Part shown: in pieces, positions 57,851 to 64,000 of the stretch
How positions within the stretch are numbered: position 1 is the stretch's first letter
Layout of the letters: each line of letters opens with the position of its first letter
From: Argyresthia goedartella
Lineage: Eukaryota; Arthropoda; Insecta; Lepidoptera; Argyresthiidae
Length of the DNA: 64,000 bases
Direction of reading: 5' to 3'
Assembly (NCBI GenBank): GCA_949825045.1
Contig: OX463813.1
Coordinates: 27,634,001-27,698,000, forward strand
Position numbers and translations under genes: made by a program
The notes under the pieces: model-generated
Told to the model about the DNA's origin: nothing
The model's input: the letters and a program-made list of their open reading frames with translations, nothing else
The model's database searches: none

Positions 57851-58280
57851 TAGGGATGCAACCGATACGACACCGATATTGGCGATATTTCAGGTTTGCC
57901 GATATATCAGCATCGCTGATATTTTCATGGCCGATGATACTTTACTTTTGATGATGGTGATGATACAATGATACTTTTCCATTTCTCGCTTTAAAAATGT
58001 AATGTAAACACGCGTGTTGTTTAGTCTATTTCATGCAAACGAGGCACGAACTATGCTCGGGGAAACCCCGCGCTCTAATTTTAAACAAAAATCTGATTAA
58101 TGTTAATTTTAATACTAAAACTGTATCAACCTGTCTATATTTTTTATATAACCTAAAAAAAATAAGCTGACTTGTATTTTATCTATTTAACCTTCATTTT
58201 TTAATTCAATAAACATAGCGGTATATTTTTATAAGCGTATCGGTATCATATCGGCAAAAAGGTGTATCGTTGCATCCCTA
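57851..58280. mobile_element. hAT-like MITE
   Basis: Both ends read TAGGGATGCAAC, followed by CGATAC-rich sequence, the end type of many hAT elements. The 8-bp flanks CATATCTG and CATAGCAG agree at six positions, a decayed target duplication. Non-coding. Confidence 0.75.
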
Positions 58281-58644
58281 CATAGCAGCCACTTATCCGC
58301 GAAAATGACCAGCCATTTACTCTGTCCGGATAAAAATTGCTTAACTTTACTGTAAATCTTAATTATAGCGAAAAATTTGTTGGTTATCATCCTTCCACCT
58401 TCTACTTAAGAGTGAAAATGTTCGGTAAAATTGCGCGCTTCCGTACTAAGAGGTGCACATTTGTCAGCTTCTTATTATAATAATAAGACGTATTTTTGTG
58501 CCACAAAATGTTACAATATTGCTGTGCAAAGTACGTGAGTGTAATTTGAGAAAATGTACGGGATATTCCCGTTTCACCCCATCTATTGTGAAAATCCCGA
58601 GTCAATCTACACTTGATAGTATTCATATAACAAACAAACAAAAA

Positions 58645-58732
58645 TTTAGATACAGACACATTCATTGCTTCTGGCGCCACACAAGCATATCCTGTGTCGT
58701 GGGAACCACAAACAGCGACGTCACACACATAT
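58645..58732 (-). repeat. SINE body fragment
   Basis: Inverted GACGTCGCTGTTTGTGG and CGACACAGGATATGCTTGTG, the body of the 39405 SINE family. The head is absent. Confidence 0.7.
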
Positions 58733-59356
58733 AAACATCCGAACAGGGGGTGCTTTTTTCTTTATTTCTTGATTCGGTTTAATCTTTTTTATACTGGTGA
58801 CTTTTAATAAAGTGACCTTTTATGCGGTCAAAGGTTCTATGGGGAAAGATTTCATTGTCGGTACTATTTTTAATTTACCATTTGGTAGGCTACTGAAGTT
58901 AACCTTTACAGGCATCACTCATACAAATAATGCTTTTTCGGTTGGATTCGGCATCTGACAAGGTAGTCGAATAAAAGAACATTTCTGAAGTGTACAAAAT
59001 GGCTTGGTAATAACACAATTGTATTTTATTAAATAAACAGCATTTGACTAGGACGTCATATGTTTATATTTCCTAAAACATGTATAGAAAAGTACCGTTT
59101 TGACAGTTCATTAAAGGTATCTATTTTGACTAGCAGCCCAATACCAAATTGGGAATTTATTTAGCATGGATTCTTAAAAGATAAAGAAAGAAAGAACCAA
59201 AACCATTTATTGCCAAACATTAGAAAATATGAAAAAATAATAAAAACTAATATTTTATAATGTGATGTGTTGTGAATTAAACGGAATTTAGTATAACTGT
59301 CTAGCTGAACGTGGCCTCAAATGTGCCCCTGCAACCCAGTTTGGGAAACTTTATAC

Positions 59357-59711
59357 AGAGTGTTGTTTTGTAAAGTTACGCCCGACTCAGGAGTGAATAT
59401 TTACACGACAAAACAAAAAAAAAACAGCATAAAATATCTAAAAACAATAAATTGTGGCCTTACTTCTTAATGAAGCGCTCGCAATATCGGGCACTCGGCG
59501 CGCGTCTTGCGCGCGCCGAGTGACCCGGCGGCGGCGGCGGCGGCGGCCGGGCGTGTCCGCACGTTGCTATTAATTCAAGACAAATTGAGCACGGTCATTT
59601 GTGAATCAAAAATTTGCGAGCGAAAAATTAAACTATAATTATAATTTTATTTACAAGCGATACGTAAATTATCGTTCCTGAGTCGGGCGTAACTCTACAA
59701 AATAACACTCT
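59357..59711. mobile_element. 355-bp MITE with a CpG hairpin core
   Basis: 36-bp terminal inverted repeats (59357-59392 and 59676-59711, two mismatches) contain GTTACGCCCGACTCAGGA. In the middle is a 13-bp perfect hairpin (59492-59504 and 59510-59522, CACTCGGCGCGCG) followed by about seven CGG units (59525-59550). Non-coding. The family is not identified. Confidence 0.85.
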
Positions 59712-59719
59712 TGGGGTTG

Positions 59720-61060
59720 TATCACGTGTCAATTTTTTTTTTAGGTTTTAAGGAAAATCCGGCATCTTGGCAATTGGATCAGCGCTTCCGGTAATCACAT
59801 GTTTGTTCATAGCGAAAGTAACTAATTTTAAAATCACCTCAGTCGATTAGTGGTGTAAACACACATTCAGATACAGGCATAACATTGCCTTTGCTCACAC
59901 TGGGCTGACCCCTACGCTAGGCAACTAGGATGAGATGTATCCTGGGTAACAGAAACTGCGCCGAAATCGACGGCTTTTAATTTAGGCTTGCTATATTGGC
60001 ACTGGAAGCGCTATACGGAAAATCGTACTTTTGATCTATGTGAAGCCTGATACTAATGAATCTCATAAATGCAATGGACACTTTCCTATAGGCAATTTAT
60101 TTATCTTTTTAATGAATATACTATATCGGGTAATTGCCCAATAGTGATGTCCAATTGAGCAGTTCGATTCGTTTCGGAATTTAGCTTTTCCTCGACATTT
60201 TGAAACCTCGTAGTATGGTGAATATCATAAAAATCTTATGAAAATATAGATACAGCGTAAAGATAAACGCGTTCATTTTAAAAATAGATTAAATCGGTCT
60301 AATTAATTCATTTTAGTACGATTTATACAGTTGCAAGAAATTCATTTTCTTTTCGATGAAACAGGTTGTTTCGTTACAATGTAGATTACCACCAAAAATA
60401 GCTAAAAATGTAACTACGACGATAAGTCTCGAAAATATTTTCTAAAATTACAATTAGAAACCCTATATTATGGGACGTGTCCATTGCGAATGTGAACGAG
60501 TTCCCAGGTCAGTCAGTAGCAGGTGAGGCCTCACCAAAGAATTCACATATCACTCTTCTCTGGCAACATTTGAAAATAGAACTGCGGCGTGATCTGGAGC
60601 GCGCGCAACAGCTGGGGGCTCTTAATAAAACGTTAACGAACAGCCTCACCCGGTGGACCTAGAGGCATGAAACTTTGTGCATGTGTTCTATAAAATGCAG
60701 CTTTAAGTAGGGTTTAGGCGATATTCAACCCCTAAGGGGGGGAAATAGGGGTTACATTTTGTATTTTTTTTTAAACTTGATTTATGAATCTGACACTTGG
60801 CAAATAGATAGTTTATAGTTGCCAAAGCAGAGAAAAGGGGGAGGAGCGTTATTTACCACAGGGACTTATCAAGGGTGGGGGCGCATAAATACAAAATTAA
60901 TAGATAAAGAAAAAAAATCGTAAGTGTTTCAAAATCTTTGTACGCAAGCCTTTGTGTTCGCGTATGACTTGGCCATTTTAACACATCTCTACGCGGGTGA
61001 AGCCGCGGGCAACGGCTAATCATCATGTAAAAATCCAAGAGCGGTTTTTTTTTTATATCA
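59720..61060. other. no gene recognised
   Basis: AT-rich. The segment ending ACGCGGGTGAAGCCGCGGGC (60990-61012) resembles the end of a widespread moth repeat. Confidence 0.35.
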
Positions 61061-61068
61061 CCTCCAGT

Positions 61069-61140
61069 TGCGATTCGATCCCAGGACCTAACTTGTGTGG
61101 CAGGGCCTCGACCGCTACTCTACAGAGGTCCCTGTAAACT
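61069..61140 (-). repeat. tRNA-like SINE head
   Basis: On the minus strand GTAGAGTAGCGGTCGAGG resembles an A box and GGGATCGAATCGC a B box, about 35 bases apart. The cloverleaf is imperfect, so I read it as a SINE head rather than a working tRNA. Confidence 0.5.
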
Positions 61141-61465
61141 TGGAAGACCTGACGCTCTATCTCTGCCATCAATCCGCATCGCAATCAAATTGTCATTTTG
61201 AAGGATGGCCGACGCCTTCAGACCACTTTGATTAAGATTGCGACTATTTTTTTTATATTTGAACGAACTAAATCGCTAGTTTGCCAGTTGTCATTTCAAA
61301 ATTGCAATCAAATTCCGAGTCAAATACCTTACAGAGATTACAGATAATTGTTGTCCTAACCCTGGGTACAAACCCACAGAGGTAGCCATTATCCTACTAA
61401 TAAACGCAGCTAAACTGTTTTTTTTTTCAACTAAACCAACATGCCTGTTGGATTCACCCTTTTCT

Positions 61466-61625
61466 AGGGTTCCGTACCCGAAGGGTGCCGAACGAGAGAG
61501 TAACTATGCCTGCACTGTCCGTCCGTCCATCCGTCACCGGGTTCTACCGGATCAACCGAAATAGGTAGAGAGCTGAAATTTTCACAGAGGGTGTATTTCG
61601 ATTGCCGCTATAACAAAAAATAATA
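61466..61625 (+). repeat. AGGGTTCCGTACC-family repeat, partial
   Basis: AGGGTTCCGTACCCGAAGGG, GTCCGTCC tract and GATTGCCGCTATAACAA. The 3' half is missing. Confidence 0.8.
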
Positions 61626-62459
61626 AAACATACTGGTTTTTAAGAATTAAAAGTAGTACTCGTACAAGAGATTATTTATAAAGACATTTTTGATTTATTT
61701 GTTTATCGGTGGACTGGGCTGGCCTCTTCTGTATCGGAAAAGATGTTTATTTGCGGTTATTGAGTTTTGTGCTTAGTTATTTGTCATTAAACGATTAATA
61801 GTTGCGCATTCGAATTTTAATAATTAATAATAAGTTTTAGAACATATTTCTGCAAATAAGTTACACAATTTCTATCCACTTCCGGTTTCAATGAGCAAAG
61901 AGTTTCGTTAACCTGAGTACATACTTCAGTACTTTAATACTAATACATACATAATATTTCGATGAACCTAAAAACCACCGTCACCGTGTACGGAACGTGT
62001 ATGGAACTATTGTTTGTGGGTCCGTCCTACTCGCCCTTAACCGGTTTTATTAGTACTTTTAATGTTGCAAGTTATATACTCTCAGTATAGTAAAAATCGG
62101 TTCAGTACAATTGAAGACATTTCAATTAGAAAAATTGGTAGGTAAGTCGATTAATCTATCGATCGATAAATAATTAATATAGGAATGGGTGTTATTCGAA
62201 TAATCATAACGAATTAATTGGCCAACTATGACTACATCACTATTTTTTCCTACCATAAAGCTGTAACCCACCATCTGTCATGTTGGCCTAGTTGTATATA
62301 AAAATTAAAAGGTCGAGATGTTTGTTCTTCAATCATGCAAAAATGGCTGAACGGATTTGTATATTTGAAACACGAAATAGATTATATCCTACTATAACAG
62401 AATTTATTTACTTCTCGATAAATGACTATTTTAAAGTTCACGCAGACGAAGATGTTTTT

Positions 62460-62900
62460 AGGGTTCCGTACCCGAAGGGTTCCAAACGGGACCCTATTAC
62501 TAAGACTCCGCTGTAAGTCCGTCCGTCCGTCCGTCCGTCCGTCCGTCCATCCGTCTGTCACCAGGCTGTATCTCAAGAACCTAGCTAGCTAGAGAGTTGA
62601 AATTTTCACAGATTATGTATTTATGTTGCCGCTATAACAACAAATACTAAAATACAGGATAAAAGAAATATTTAAGGGGGCTCCCATACAACAATTCTTT
62701 CAATACCACATACAAACTTATGGATGCACCTGGTTAGGTTAGGTTACCACCATGGAGTGTGAAAGTAACCGCACCAATAACTTTGTAAACAATATTTTGC
62801 TGTGTAAAATCCAAACTATTCACTCCACACCATCGCTTCCATTGAACGGTGGTACGGAAACCTTCGTGCGCGATTTAGACTCGCACTTGACCGGTTTTTT
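62460..62900 (+). repeat. AGGGTTCCGTACC-family repeat, full-length
   Basis: It starts AGGGTTCCGTACCCGAAG, carries a (GTCC)n microsatellite (62517-62550), has TTGCCGCTATAACAACA, an inverse GGTACGGAAACC near 62851 and the end GACTCGCACTTGACCGG. Confidence 0.85.
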
Positions 62901-62904
62901 TAAA

Positions 62905-64000
62905 CCCTTTCCTTACAATAAACGGTTGCCTTATTATGATGTAATTCTGAAATGCAGGAATTTTAATCGCTTCTGAAAAAGACACCCGTCTGAAATAATC
63001 ATGTTATTTTTGGTCATTTTTCATTTTTTTTTAAATACCTAGATGTCAGAATTGAATGTAATGCTCCTGTTCTTTCACACCCTGTATTGTGGCTACGTAT
63101 ACTGTATAATCCGCCCATAAAGAACCCCATACAAGAACAAAACAAATGGAGATGCGCCCATAAAAATCTAAAACGTTTAAATTAAGACCGAAAAAGGATA
63201 TAATATAAGTTTTTATAGATCCTCGTTTTAGAGGTTATAACAATTTTATTATTACCTTTTTTGTACAAGGACATACTCGAACGGAAATCGGAATTTAATG
63301 AGATTCAAAGTTTTTTTTTGTTTTACTTTGATGAGACTATTTGTTATACTTGATAATGCTTTGTCTTTGGTCTTCTAAGGATTACGGGAACAATACTAGT
63401 AATTTAAGACAGACATACAAGTTGTATTAGAAGTTTTCACCTTGGCGAGGGAACGAGACAGCGGTAGGTACCGACTACGCTTGCTGTCTCTTTCACTCGC
63501 TAAGAAACCGACACGTCGCCTGCAGGTGCAGTTGGCTATGAGCTTGCACCTTTACCCTTCTCTCATTACAATACGCCACGCAACAGCTCAGCTCAGCTCG
63601 TGCTCAGCGATCAACCTTTCTCATGCTGACTTGCTTTGCTGGAAGAAATCTCTCACTAGAGATAAGCTGGCCTGATTTTAATGTATACTTTGTCATTTGA
63701 ATTATTTGTGTTCGATAAGGAAAAGTATGTCAGTCCCATATTTTTTTGATTTTTAATGGTTCCGTACCTTAAAAATAAAAAAAGAAGCCTTCACTTTAAT
63801 GGCCGTCTGTCTGTTTGTTTGCCAGGACCTTTTTTCCTAAGAACGCGTAAAAATATCAATTTGAAATTAATCACATACTCAGGTCTGCGGTTTGTTAAAG
63901 TTGTGAGCAAATCAAACTTATAGTTCAACGTAATCAAAAGATTCCGCCCCATATATGTCACAACATGGCTGAAATTAATTGATATTCGCAAGTGAATCAA
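62905..64000. other. no gene recognised
   Basis: AT-rich. It includes the GGAAGAAATCTCTCACTAGA LINE 3'-end repeat (63640-63680) and a weak GGTTCCGTACC-like copy near 63757. Confidence 0.4.

Noticed and set aside
61069..61140. Possible functional tRNA gene on the minus strand
   Set aside because: A- and B-box-like motifs are present but acceptor and anticodon stems do not pair well; more likely a SINE head. The same applies to the other SINE heads.

Overview
The window looks like insect nuclear DNA, most likely from a moth or butterfly. It is AT-rich and has no operons. It is packed with eukaryotic transposable elements: non-LTR retrotransposons, BEL/Pao, piggyBac, DD37D mariner, hAT-like and foldback MITEs. 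It also holds tRNA-derived SINEs and short dispersed repeats of a kind I associate with Lepidoptera, such as copies opening AGGGTTCCGTACC and tails of (TTTGAC)n. The host assignment is inference from these repeats.

Host genes are few. On the minus strand there is a 762-nt PDZ-domain coding exon (7621-8382), rhophilin-like by eye. Upstream of it is a clean 136-nt internal exon of an Ig V-set domain (11873-12008) with canonical splice signals. A short plus-strand start exon encoding a signal-peptide-like sequence ends at a perfect GTAAGT donor (44666-44713). Nearly everything else that codes is transposon-derived.

Layout. 1-2.4 kb: no gene, one 32-bp-arm hairpin. 2.4-4.66 kb: reverse transcriptase with a C-terminal restriction-like endonuclease signature and a duplicated 3' end. 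4.85-4.98 kb: a short palindromic repeat cluster. 7.6-8.4 kb: PDZ exon. 9.0-11.5 kb: broken minus-strand LINE. 11.9-12.0 kb: Ig exon. 13.3-14.3 kb: MITEs and a tandem duplication. 16.6-17.9 kb: a mariner-like element with both ends. 17.9-19.4 kb: a minus-strand LINE split by a plus-strand LINE. 20.35-26.7 kb: a pair of mariner-type ends enclosing a truncated BEL/Pao element. 28-40 kb: SINEs, MITEs and a foldback transposon inserted in a SINE. 43.1-43.9 kb: LINE fragment. 45.2-54.5 kb: one minus-strand LINE split by a piggyBac (45925-48912) and by an internally deleted BEL/Pao element with near-identical LTRs (48990-54170). 54.5-64 kb: SINEs, a hAT-like MITE, a MITE with a CpG hairpin core, and dispersed repeats.

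The region therefore reads as a layered record of insertions in intergenic or intronic DNA rather than a set of cooperating genes. The most unusual structures are the foldback element at 32809-34552, whose ends are arrays of a 24-nt unit in alternating orientation; the mariner-ended composite at 20351-26695; and the in-frame-deleted BEL/Pao copy. Identity figures are by eye; no search was run.
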